From Polynucleobacter sp. JS-Safj-400b-B2 (GTDB lineage Bacteria > Pseudomonadota > Gammaproteobacteria > Burkholderiales > Burkholderiaceae): a stretch of DNA of 64,000 nt. Below the pieces are notes generated by a model that had not been told where the DNA came from, did no database searches, and saw nothing but the letters and a program-made list of their open reading frames with translations. Positions within the stretch are counted from its first letter, which is position 1. Each line of letters begins with the position of its first letter. The DNA is taken from the NCBI RefSeq assembly GCF_018881975.1, contig NZ_JACVPJ010000006.1, forward strand, positions 1 through 64,000. Reading direction: 5' to 3'. Made by a program: the position numbers and the translations under genes. Below are positions 6,878 to 12,945 of this stretch, in pieces.

Positions 6878-7534
6878 ATGTCCATAACCATTATTTTCGA
6901 TACCGAAGCCACAGGCATTAAAGAACCCGTACTCATAGAAGCAGCTTGGGTTGAGCTTGAATCCATTGAACCCTTTACGGTTACCAACCCATTTGTACAG
7001 CGTTATAACCCTGGTAAACCCATTACCCTTGGTGCACTAGCTACTCATCACATCATGGATGAAGAATTGGTAGATTGCCCACCCGCAGCTAGCTTTACAT
7101 TGCCCGGTCATGTGGACTACATCATTGGGCATAACGTGGACTTTGACTGGGAAGTTATCGGCAAACCTGAAATCAAACGTATTTGTACGCTAGCCCTAGC
7201 TCGCAAACTATGGCCTGATTTAGATAGCCATAATCAAAGCGCATTGATGTACTACTTGGAGCGCGATACAGCACGAGAGCAATTACGCAATGCTCACTCT
7301 GCGATTGCGGATGCGGGCGTTTGCGCTGTGATCCTAGATCACATATGCCAGCAGTTGGGCGTTAAAACTATTGAAGATTTATATGCTGAATCTGAAAAAG
7401 CTAGAACCCCAACGACTATGCCATTTGGTAAACATAAGGGCTTATTGTTAGCGGATGTTCCCAGCGACTACAAACAGTGGCTGTTAGGACAAGGGGATAT
7501 AGATCCCTATTTGCGGAAGGCTTTGGGGGCTTGA
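6878..7534 (+). CDS. exoX: ExoX-type 3'-5' exonuclease with C-terminal DUF3820-like domain
   Basis: A 218-residue DEDD-family exonuclease. FDTEATG near residue 8 gives the Asp and Glu of motif I, IIGHNVDFDWEVIG (~86-99) is motif II, and NAHSAIADAG (~135-145) supplies the His and Asp of motif III, as in DEDDh enzymes. The C-terminal PFGKHKGLLLADVPSDYKQWLL (~183-204) is the short DUF3820-type segment often attached to such nucleases. The length matches E. coli ExoX (~220), which degrades DNA 3'-5' in repair. The gene lies in the accessory region beside a toxin-like cassette, so it may serve the mobile element rather than housekeeping repair. Confidence 0.8.
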   Translation: MSITIIFDTEATGIKEPVLIEAAWVELESIEPFTVTNPFVQRYNPGKPITLGALATHHIMDEELVDCPPAASFTLPGHVDYIIGHNVDFDWEVIGKPEIKRICTLALARKLWPDLDSHNQSALMYYLERDTAREQLRNAHSAIADAGVCAVILDHICQQLGVKTIEDLYAESEKARTPTTMPFGKHKGLLLADVPSDYKQWLLGQGDIDPYLRKALGA

Positions 7535-7575
7535 ATTTCTTATTTAAAAGCGTAATTTTAAGTATATTTTAGCTG

Positions 7576-7594
7576 TGATTTCACTATGAAATCA
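7576..7594. promoter_or_regulatory. Inverted repeat upstream of the zeta-toxin cassette
   Basis: TGATTTC (7576-7582) and GAAATCA (7588-7594) are perfect 7-bp arms around ACTAT. They lie 26 bp before the first gene of the cassette, downstream of a TATATT-like -10 at about 7563. This is a likely autoregulatory operator. Confidence 0.45.
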
Positions 7595-7619
7595 GTCTTG
7601 AATCTACTAAAATAGAATC

Positions 7620-7817
7620 ATGCCAGTTAAGTTTGCTACCCAATCTCAGACCAGCAAGTACAACGTTTCTAACGCTGTGGCCCCTGCTCGCATTGAAGGC
7701 ATTACACCTACTAAGCATTTAGAGCAAAACCTTGCTGATTACATTTATGGCAAAAAGAGTATTGCGCAATTAGTAAAAGAAACCAAGCAACGACGTGCTG
7801 TAAATCAAATTAGATGA
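7620..7817 (+). CDS. Putative antitoxin of a zeta-like toxin (65 aa)
   Basis: A 65-residue protein with a disordered N-terminus (MPVKFATQSQTSKYNVSN) and a C-terminal part (HLEQNLADYIYGKKSIAQLVKETKQR) that forms one or two helices. Its stop overlaps the start of the P-loop gene by 4 bp (ATGA), so the two are translationally coupled in the usual antitoxin-then-toxin order. The ADYIYGKxS-(I/V)-xxLV pattern is reminiscent of small proteins preceding zeta-like kinases. I recognise the context more than the sequence. It would be expected to bind and neutralise the downstream kinase. Confidence 0.55.
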   Translation: MPVKFATQSQTSKYNVSNAVAPARIEGITPTKHLEQNLADYIYGKKSIAQLVKETKQRRAVNQIR

Positions 7818-8332
7818 CGCCTTCTTTGAGTAAAAAAATTATCATTATTGCTGGGCCCAATGGTGCTGGTAAAACGACTTTTGCCAAGAACTTTTTGCCA
7901 GAAGAAGCACATACGTTTCGCTTTATTAACGCTGATCTCATAGCCGCTGGATTGGCGCCATTTAATCCTGAATCTGTTTCATTTAAAGCAGCCCGATTAA
8001 TGCTAAATGAATTAGATGAATACACCAAAGCTGGTGAAAGCTTTGCCTTTGAAACAACTTTATCTGGAGCCCATTACCTGCAACGCATTCAGGAGTGGAA
8101 AGATTTAGGCTACACCATCAAACTCTGGTTTATTGCATTAAGCTCTCCTGAATTAGCTATTTCCCGAGTAGCAGAGCGGGTGGCACAGGGAGGGCATAAT
8201 ATTCCTGAAGAAGTAATTCGTAGGCGCTACACCGCAGGCCTTGAGAATTTATCTAAATATCAAAAGGCTGTAAAATCATGGGTATTGTTAAATGGTGATA
8301 AAACGCCACCGGAGCAAACGGATCAAGGTTAA
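7814..8332 (+). CDS. Zeta-toxin-family P-loop kinase (172 aa)
   Basis: Walker A is IIIAGPNGAGKTTFAKNFL (residues ~9-27). A conserved FINADLIAAGLAPF segment (~37-50) and FAFETTLSGAHYL (~78-90) follow, both typical of zeta-toxin-like and UPF-type kinases in which an Asp and the ETT motif bind substrate. RVAERVAQGGHNIPEEVIRRRY (~125-146) carries the Arg-rich lid. Classical zeta toxins phosphorylate UDP-N-acetylglucosamine and poison cell-wall synthesis; the substrate of this short type is not established here. It overlaps the upstream antitoxin-like gene by 4 bp and is followed after 2 bp by a third small gene. Confidence 0.8.
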   Translation: MTPSLSKKIIIIAGPNGAGKTTFAKNFLPEEAHTFRFINADLIAAGLAPFNPESVSFKAARLMLNELDEYTKAGESFAFETTLSGAHYLQRIQEWKDLGYTIKLWFIALSSPELAISRVAERVAQGGHNIPEEVIRRRYTAGLENLSKYQKAVKSWVLLNGDKTPPEQTDQG

Positions 8333-8334
8333 CT

Positions 8335-8532
8335 ATGACTATTCCAAGCAAAGACATACGTAATTCATCAGATCCTGATATCGCTGGATCCTACTATGCC
8401 ATGCAACGCGCTGGTCAAGCAGCGATTGACCTAGCAATCCAAACTAATACTGCAATCGTAACTACTATTGATGGCAAGATTGTTCGGATACCAGCTGCAG
8501 AACTTATTAAGCAACGCCAACTTACACCCTAA
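8335..8532 (+). CDS. Small third gene of the zeta cassette (65 aa)
   Basis: The product ends in AAIDLAIQTNTAIVTTIDGKIVRIPAAELIK, a compact beta-rich segment. I recall it from small genes that follow zeta-like kinases in proteobacteria. It starts 2 bp after the kinase stop and is surely co-transcribed. It could be a second antitoxin, a chaperone-like partner, or a substrate. No enzyme motif is visible. A copy of the palindromic repeat lies 28 bp downstream. Confidence 0.55.
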   Translation: MTIPSKDIRNSSDPDIAGSYYAMQRAGQAAIDLAIQTNTAIVTTIDGKIVRIPAAELIKQRQLTP

Positions 8533-8560
8533 TCCGTTAGTAGGGAGAGCTCTCAATCCT

Positions 8561-8583
8561 AAGCGTTACTTAAAGTAACGCTT
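8561..8583. repeat. Palindromic repeat, copy 2
   Basis: Perfect 11-bp arms (AAGCGTTACTT and AAGTAACGCTT) surround a central A. The copy lies between the convergent ends of the zeta cassette (8532) and the integrase (8592), where it could terminate transcription from both sides. It has no T-tract. Confidence 0.85.
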
Positions 8584-8591
8584 GTCCTAAC

Positions 8592-9944
8592 CTAAGCCGC
8601 CCGCAGCTCCCGTTCTGCCCGCTTCTTACTGGGATAGTTATCCGCCGCCATGTTATCAGCTTCAATCAGCTTTCTAGTATTAGCTCCGCGTAACTGCTCA
8701 ATAGCCTGTATTACCTGTAAGTGGCTATAGTGCCGCTCAATCATTAAGACGCTAGTACCCATTTGTTTGGCTAACGTATGGATAGGCACTATATCGTGAG
8801 TAAGCGCTAACGTGGCATAGGTATGGCGCAAGCTATAGAACACCCGCTTTTGATTTGTCTTGGGGTCTATTAATAAACCATGGTCTGCTAAGAAGCCATC
8901 AAACATGTGATTAAGCACATCACTTAAATCTCTACCTTCTTTGGTTCTAAAGATGTAATCATCATTGGTGGGTTTAATCAGCTGCGCCAAGGGATCTTTA
9001 ATTGAGCTAGCTACCCCATAGTTACGCATGGCAATCCGCTCTAAAACTCTGATGCTGGGCAGTCGTCCAATAATCTGCCTTTGCCCAGTTTTCCCTTTAA
9101 CTGTCATCTCGCAACTACGGTTTAGGCTATGCACTTCAATGACTTCCCCTTCTTCATCCAATTGGTCTGTGACTGTACTAATGGGATTCATCATGAATCG
9201 GATTTGCTTCCATTTCATATCCAGCAGCTCAATGCCTGGCCTTGCTCCCGTATCAACCAGCATCTCTACATAGTCTCGTAGGATCTCACGACGCTCCCGG
9301 ACATCCTTGGTTCTACCTGATTCTATATATGGGCCCAAGAGTTTAAGTAAGGCTCTTAGCTCATGCAATTCAAACGCTGGGCGACGAACACTCTCTTTGG
9401 TCTTGCCATCTAACTTGGGACGGTTACTCTCGGTTAAGTAACCTCTAACAATAGCCTCATCAAAGACTCTATTAAATGCAGCATTTTGAGTTTTACGATT
9501 GCTGTTCGATATTGCCAAGCCATACTTGGCTTCACGATCATCGTAGTAATGCTGCAGGGCGTCGTAATCAATATTGGTAATAAGCCGCTGTCCAAGACTG
9601 GGAATGAAATGCTCATTGATTATGCGGATGTAGTCTTTGTAGATTGACTTGCCTAGACCGCCTTTTAAGTCTCTCTCCATACGATCAATTGCCAGCATAG
9701 CGATATCTTTAAAGCGTTTGGTTACCACTGGGATGCCGGAGCGCTTGCGTATTTCTGCTTCCACTAATAGCTCTTTAGCTTTATTCACAGCCAAATCAAG
9801 CTGGGTCTCTTTAGTAGTTGCTCGTATCCATTTGTTATCCACCTTATAGCGACATTGCCATACGGCACTATGCTCGCGTTGATAGAGGGTTAGGTTGCAG
9901 TGTATGAGTTGATGTGTACTTTCTTTTTTAGTTGCCATACACAT
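8592..9944 (-). CDS. Phage/island-type tyrosine integrase (450 aa)
   Basis: The layout is that of a full-length integrase. An N-terminal arm-binding-type domain (residues ~1-65) contains YKVDNKWIRATTKET, a core-binding helical domain (~85-190) contains LGQRLITNIDYDALQHYYDDR, and a catalytic domain follows. Visible active-site elements are LVDTGARPGIELLDMKW (first Arg), FYSLRHTYATLAL (late Arg, with Tyr in place of the usual His of H-x-x-R), and QMGTSVLMIERHYSHLQ (nucleophilic Tyr). The GT in place of GH before the Tyr is common in this subgroup. It would catalyse integration of the island, most likely at the tRNA locus at 12.6-13.2 kb. A start two codons downstream (9938) is equally possible. 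Confidence 0.85.
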   Translation of the reverse strand: MCMATKKESTHQLIHCNLTLYQREHSAVWQCRYKVDNKWIRATTKETQLDLAVNKAKELLVEAEIRKRSGIPVVTKRFKDIAMLAIDRMERDLKGGLGKSIYKDYIRIINEHFIPSLGQRLITNIDYDALQHYYDDREAKYGLAISNSNRKTQNAAFNRVFDEAIVRGYLTESNRPKLDGKTKESVRRPAFELHELRALLKLLGPYIESGRTKDVRERREILRDYVEMLVDTGARPGIELLDMKWKQIRFMMNPISTVTDQLDEEGEVIEVHSLNRSCEMTVKGKTGQRQIIGRLPSIRVLERIAMRNYGVASSIKDPLAQLIKPTNDDYIFRTKEGRDLSDVLNHMFDGFLADHGLLIDPKTNQKRVFYSLRHTYATLALTHDIVPIHTLAKQMGTSVLMIERHYSHLQVIQAIEQLRGANTRKLIEADNMAADNYPSKKRAERELRAA

Positions 9945-10057
9945 ACTTTAGCTTCAGACACCAGGCTAGGACAACCTAATTGGAGGAATTGAAGAGGTCA
10001 ATTTAGCCAAAAGAAAGTGTGGCTAGTTATGGTGGTTAATGGGGTGATTATGAAGAC

Positions 10058-10084
10058 ATAAGCGTTACTTAAAGTAACGCTTAT
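10058..10084. repeat. Palindromic repeat, copy 3 (longest arms)
   Basis: Perfect 13-bp arms (ATAAGCGTTACTT and AAGTAACGCTTAT) surround a central A. The copy lies 18 bp beyond the stop of the minus-strand gene at 10102-10428 and upstream of the integrase. It is the most symmetrical member of the family. Confidence 0.85.
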
Positions 10085-10101
10085 TACAGTGATTAGCTTC
10101 T

Positions 10102-10428
10102 CTACATATGGGCACAGCACTCATCCAACCAGCCTTTTACTCTAGCCCTTAAATACGCCGACCCAGAAGCCTTTTTAAATTCAGCCCGAGAATTACAAGC
10201 CTTAGCAAGTTCCATGCATTTTTCTTTTGTCCATAATCTCTGCCCTAAAGTTTTTCGGCCATCTGGCTCCATATGGGCTGTGCATTTCTCAATCCACTTG
10301 TTCTTAGCAGCTATTGAATACCCACTTCTTGTTGCCTGCTGCCATTCAGACTTCGTCTTGTATTGCTGAGCATCTTCAATGCAGGCAGCCAATGTCCAGT
10401 GATTCTTTTTATGGAGCCGCCTATCCAT
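10102..10428 (-). CDS. Protein with two tandem His-Met-ending repeats (108 aa), abutting an IS
   Basis: Two ~40-residue units are visible: WTLAACIEDAQQYKTKSEWQ... ending IEKCTAHM, and WTKEKCMELAKACNSRAEF... ending LDECCAHM. The pattern is W-T, a helix with Ala, a basic turn, (E)W/F, Ser-x-x-Tyr, then GWL-x4-HM. The gene at 11705-12031 on the other side of the IS encodes the same unit twice. I recall similar units in phage proteins, some linked to homing endonucleases, as presumed nucleic-acid-binding modules; that is from memory. The ATG lies only 3 bp from the IS end, so an N-terminal part may be missing. Cys and His residues at each unit end could bind a metal. Confidence 0.6.
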   Translation of the reverse strand: MDRRLHKKNHWTLAACIEDAQQYKTKSEWQQATRSGYSIAAKNKWIEKCTAHMEPDGRKTLGQRLWTKEKCMELAKACNSRAEFKKASGSAYLRARVKGWLDECCAHM

Positions 10429-10505
10429 ATTGAACTGACCTGATTTTTAGTACCACTCCAGAAGAGAGGATTTTTGATAATCTTCACCTTAAAGGAGTGC
10501 TAAAT

Positions 10506-10787
10506 ATGGCAAAAGGCCAACGTCTTAAACCCGAGCAAATCGTCACCTTATTGCGTCAAATCGATGTCCTGACAACGAACGGCAAAACCCTAGCCCAGGC
10601 CTGTAAAGAAGTGGGAACGGTAGAGCAAAGCTACTATCGTTGGCGCAAGATTTATGGCGGCATGAAGGTCGATCAAGCTCGTAAGTACAAAGATCTAGAA
10701 CTGGAAAATACCCGACTCAAGAAGCTCGTAGCGGACTTATCGCTACGAGAAGTCATGCTTAAGGAAGTCATTAAGGGAAACTTCTAA
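10506..10787 (+). CDS. IS3-family transposase OrfA (93 aa)
   Basis: The start is the ATG at 10506, 8 nt after AAGGAG. The N-terminal helix-turn-helix (RLKPEQIVTLLRQIDVLTTN, then LAQACKEVGTVEQSYYRWRK) binds the IS ends. A C-terminal leucine-zipper-like coiled coil (DLELENTRLKKLVADLSLREVMLKEV) is typical of OrfA dimerisation. The frame stops at 10787. orfB is in the -1 frame, and that frame is open only from 10775. The slippery heptamer GGGAAAC at 10775-10781 sits in exactly this short window, so an OrfAB fusion transposase is likely made by -1 frameshifting. Confidence 0.85.
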   Translation: MAKGQRLKPEQIVTLLRQIDVLTTNGKTLAQACKEVGTVEQSYYRWRKIYGGMKVDQARKYKDLELENTRLKKLVADLSLREVMLKEVIKGNF

Positions 10788-10822
10788 GCCCTACTAGGCG
10801 TAAAAATGCAGCGCAGCTGCTC

Positions 10823-11647
10823 ATGGACCAGCATTCTATCTCTGAGCGGACTGCCTGCAGTTTAGTGGGGCTATCTAGAGCAGCGTATCGCTATATGCCA
10901 TTGCCTAGAGATGACGAAGAGCCCCTTAGAGCCGAAGTCATCCGCATGGCCAGCACCTATGGCCGTTACGGTTATAGATTTATTGCGGGCATGATGCGTA
11001 ACGCTGGTTGGGGGCAAGCGACTACCGCCAAGGTTGCTCGCATCTGGCGGCAAGAAGGCCTAAAGATCCCACAAAAGCAACCTCCTAGAGGCAGACTCTG
11101 GTTTAACGATGGCAGCTGTATGAGGTTGCGAGCTACTCATACCAATCATGTTTGGAGTTATGACTTTGTCTTTATCAGGGACGCTTATGGTGGCAAGATC
11201 CGGATGCTGACCATGATTGATGAGTTCAGTAGAAAGTGTTTAACGATCCACTGCGCTAGACGAATTGGCTCAATCCAAGTGATTGAACAACTGGCCAACG
11301 CCATGATTACTCACGGCATCCCCGAGCACATCCGAAGTGATAATGGCCCAGAATTTATTGCTAAAGAGCTGCGTAGTTGGTTATCTGGCATTGGAGTAAA
11401 GACAGCCTACATTGAACCGGGCAGCCCTTGGGAGAATGGCTTTTGTGAAAGCTTTAACGGCACCTTTAGAGACAATCTTTTGGATGGGGAGATCTTCTAT
11501 AGCTTAAAAGAAGCCCAGATCATCGTGGGGGAGTGGGTTAAGCATTACAACCATGTCAGGCCGCATAGCGCTTTAGGTTACAGACCACCAGCACCCCAAA
11601 CCCAAGTACCCCAAATAATACAAAATCAACCCATGTTGCTGCAATGA
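10823..11647 (+). CDS. IS3-family transposase OrfB, integrase core (274 aa)
   Basis: The DDE integrase core is complete. SYDFVF (~117) gives the first Asp, IRSDNGPEFIAKEL (~178-191) the second Asp, and ENGFCESFNGTFRDN (~209-223) the Glu. It is preceded by an HTH_21-like region (RTACSLVGLSRAAYRYMP) and ends with NHVRPHSALGYRPPAPQ, standard for the family. The active form should be the OrfAB fusion reading from about 10775. No disruption is seen, so the element may still be mobile. Confidence 0.9.
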   Translation: MDQHSISERTACSLVGLSRAAYRYMPLPRDDEEPLRAEVIRMASTYGRYGYRFIAGMMRNAGWGQATTAKVARIWRQEGLKIPQKQPPRGRLWFNDGSCMRLRATHTNHVWSYDFVFIRDAYGGKIRMLTMIDEFSRKCLTIHCARRIGSIQVIEQLANAMITHGIPEHIRSDNGPEFIAKELRSWLSGIGVKTAYIEPGSPWENGFCESFNGTFRDNLLDGEIFYSLKEAQIIVGEWVKHYNHVRPHSALGYRPPAPQTQVPQIIQNQPMLLQ

Positions 11648-11704
11648 TTTACTATAGAAAAACTCTCTTTGGTAGTGGACCTAAATTGACAGCAGTTCAC
11701 CGAG

Positions 11705-12031
11705 TTGAAGAAAGTGCAAAGTGGACTAGCTTTTGATGAAGATACTATTTTAGAGGAGGCAAAGAAATACAAAACTCGCGCTGAATGGATGAAGGGCTCT
11801 TCAAAAACCTATAGATTTGCTTTAGCTCATGGCTTAGCTGATATAGCCACAAAACATATGACCTTTGTTACTGAACATGGCAAATGGACTAAAGAGAACA
11901 TTATTCAAAGCGCTAAACAATATATAAGGCAAGCTGAATGGCGTGCCAATGAATCAAGCGCATATGCCATCGCACACAGAAAAGGTTGGCTTGCCGCAGC
12001 AACTGCACATATGACCAAAAGAAGGCGATGA
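11705..12031 (+). CDS. Second His-Met repeat protein (108 aa), starting at the IS border
   Basis: The product contains two units of the same type as the 10102-10428 gene: FDEDTILEEAKKYKTRAEW... ending ADIATKHM, and WTKENIIQSAKQYIRQAEW... ending LAAATAHM. The start shown is a TTG 6 bp after the IS end with no ribosome site. An upstream in-frame stop lies inside the IS, so the native N-terminus is probably lost. Its last codons overlap the next gene by 4 bp (ATGA), indicating translational coupling with the 12028 gene. The function is unknown; nucleic-acid binding is a guess from phage proteins with similar units. Confidence 0.55.
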   Translation: MKKVQSGLAFDEDTILEEAKKYKTRAEWMKGSSKTYRFALAHGLADIATKHMTFVTEHGKWTKENIIQSAKQYIRQAEWRANESSAYAIAHRKGWLAAATAHMTKRRR

Positions 12032-12537
12032 TAAAACTTGATCAAACACAACTAAGAAAAGATTTAGAGCAAAAGATTGGTCAAAATAAAGATTTAGATA
12101 GCCATCAAGCAAATTTAGACGAACTAAAAAATCATTCCATAACCATCATCAGAAAATCCGATCTAAGTGATGATTTTAATTGTGTAATGTATGCACTAGA
12201 TTTTCGATTAGAAGATCCAACCTCTCCTTTTGGAAGGTACTATGCAAATACAAAATTTCTAAACTTTCTCATTGGAAAGGGCTACATCAAAGAGCTGGAT
12301 CCACAAACAGATCCACTCAATGACTATGCAATCTATTATCAGGATGAAGATATTCAACATATTGGCTTAGTATCTAATGATAGTTTTATCGAGTCAAAAT
12401 GGGGAGCAGGTCATTTATTTAGACACCCCTTCAATCAAGTGCCGAGTAGCTATGGAAATCTTTTACGATATTTCCATTCAATTAATAGTGATATGGCAAT
12501 AGATTATTTAATTGAGTTTTATTCAAATCTTCACTGA
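12028..12537 (+). CDS. Hypothetical protein with NlpC/P60-like Cys/His motifs (169 aa)
   Basis: The ATG at 12028 overlaps the preceding stop. After a charged N-terminal helix (residues ~1-45) the sequence shows DFNCVMYALDF (~57-67), then DYAIYYQDEDIQHIGLVS (~103-120), then FIESKWGAGHLFRHP and VPSSYGNLLRYFH. The order of an Asn-Cys, a His-Ile-Gly and a second His-rich stretch resembles small papain-like or NlpC/P60-type hydrolases, and I recall a DUF (possibly DUF7689) with the SKWG-GH-H pattern. The family is from memory. There is no signal peptide, so it would act in the cytoplasm. It could be a toxin or defence effector paired with the His-Met repeat protein. Confidence 0.55.
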   Translation: MIKLDQTQLRKDLEQKIGQNKDLDSHQANLDELKNHSITIIRKSDLSDDFNCVMYALDFRLEDPTSPFGRYYANTKFLNFLIGKGYIKELDPQTDPLNDYAIYYQDEDIQHIGLVSNDSFIESKWGAGHLFRHPFNQVPSSYGNLLRYFHSINSDMAIDYLIEFYSNLH

Positions 12538-12540
12538 GTA

Positions 12541-12561
12541 ACCGTTACTTTAAGTAACGCT
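12541..12561. repeat. Palindromic repeat, copy 4 (one mismatch)
   Basis: Arms ACCGTTACTT and AAGTAACGCT flank a central T; one base (C for G) departs from the other copies. The copy lies 3 bp after the stop of the 12028-12537 gene and directly next to the tRNA terminator. Confidence 0.8.
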
Positions 12562-12590
12562 CAAAAAAATACCAACCCTAGAGTTGGTAT
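12562..12590 (-). terminator. Intrinsic terminator of the interrupted tRNA gene
   Basis: On the minus strand ATACCAAC pairs with GTTGGTAT (8 bp, 6-nt loop) and is followed by seven T residues. It begins 8 bp beyond the tRNA CCA end, so transcription of the tRNA locus ends here. Confidence 0.9.
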
Positions 12591-12598
12591 TAGATTAT

Positions 12599-12925
12599 TG
12601 GTGGGCCCACCAGGACTTGAACCTGGGACCAAAGGATTATGCTTACCACTACAGTTTTCACTGCCTGTTTCCAGTTTGTAGTCTGGACTGTCTCTTGTCT
12701 TTACGACCTACCCGTACAGTCTCTACACCTTCTAAGCATTACTACCTAGCTTGGCTCGGGATTACCACGCTGTTACACAGAGGCTTCCCCGAATTTGAGT
12801 AGTTCTACATACGAGCAGAGCTAACTTACTCATATGCAACCCACTAGCAATAAACCCTGGCACTTTTGATGCGGTAGGTTTAGTGCAGTTAAGTCCTCTG
12901 CTCTAACCAACTGAGCTATGGGCCC
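12599..12925 (-). tRNA. tRNA(CAT), Ile2 or elongator Met, interrupted by a group I intron
   Basis: The 5' exon (12925-12892) begins GGGCCCATAGCTCAG and runs through the D arm and half of the anticodon stem to T33. The 3' exon (12641-12599) begins CATAATCC, contains the T arm GGTTCAAGTCC, and ends TGGGCCCACCA with encoded CCA. Joined, they give a 77-nt tRNA with seven acceptor pairs, anticodon stem GAGGA/TCCTT and loop CTCATAA. The anticodon CAT could be elongator Met or, after lysidine modification, Ile2. The homologous Azoarcus intron sits in tRNA-Ile(CAT), which favours Ile2. It is followed by a strong terminator and preceded by an AT-rich region that also has integrase-arm-like repeats. 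An orphan 5' half lies at 13143-13181. Confidence 0.85.
12642..12891 (-). ncRNA. Group I intron (Azoarcus-like, IC3 type) in the anticodon loop
   Basis: The conserved core is clear on the minus strand: P element CAAATTCGGGGAAGCC (12797-12782), Q element TAATCCCGAGCCAAG (12764-12750), R element GGTGTAGAGACTG (12729-12717) and S element AAGAGACAGTCC (12696-12685). P3 forms between CTCGTAT (12815-12809) and GTACGGG (12717-12711), P4 between TTCGGG and CCCGAG, and P2 from GCTAGT/GTTAGC. P9 is closed by ACTACA/TGTAGT with GAAA-loop subhelices. The intron ends in G (12642) as required. Boundaries given are those that restore the tRNA (250 nt). A P1 helix GCAU/GUGC with a U.G pair points instead to a 5' splice site after 12869 (227 nt). 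No reading frame is inside. The Azoarcus homologue is 205 nt. Confidence 0.85.
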
Positions 12926-12945
12926 TAAAACTCGTACATTAATCT

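Larger units (their letters stand above)
10431..11699 (+). mobile_element. Complete IS3-family insertion sequence
   Basis: Both ends carry TGAACTG (10431-10437, and its complement CAGTTCA at 11693-11699), and both have a second matching block near TTTAG-x2-CCACT a little further in. Inside lie orfA and orfB in the standard -1 arrangement, 1269 bp in total, which is normal for the family. The flanks (CATAT on the left, CCGAG on the right) do not form a target-site duplication. Confidence 0.8.

Noticed and set aside
10823..11647. Integrase of the genomic island
   Set aside because: It is the DDE transposase of an IS3 element; the island integrase is the tyrosine enzyme at 8592-9944.
6822..12561. 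CRISPR array
   Set aside because: The four palindromes are kilobases apart with genes between them and no regular spacers, and no cas gene is seen.
12584..12802. Plus-strand reading frame through the tRNA locus
   Set aside because: It reads backwards through the tRNA 3' half and the intron core, whose RNA structures explain the sequence fully.
12642..12891. Group II intron or a small mobile element in the tRNA
   Set aside because: No domain V or reverse transcriptase; the P, Q, R, S blocks and the terminal G are those of a group I intron.
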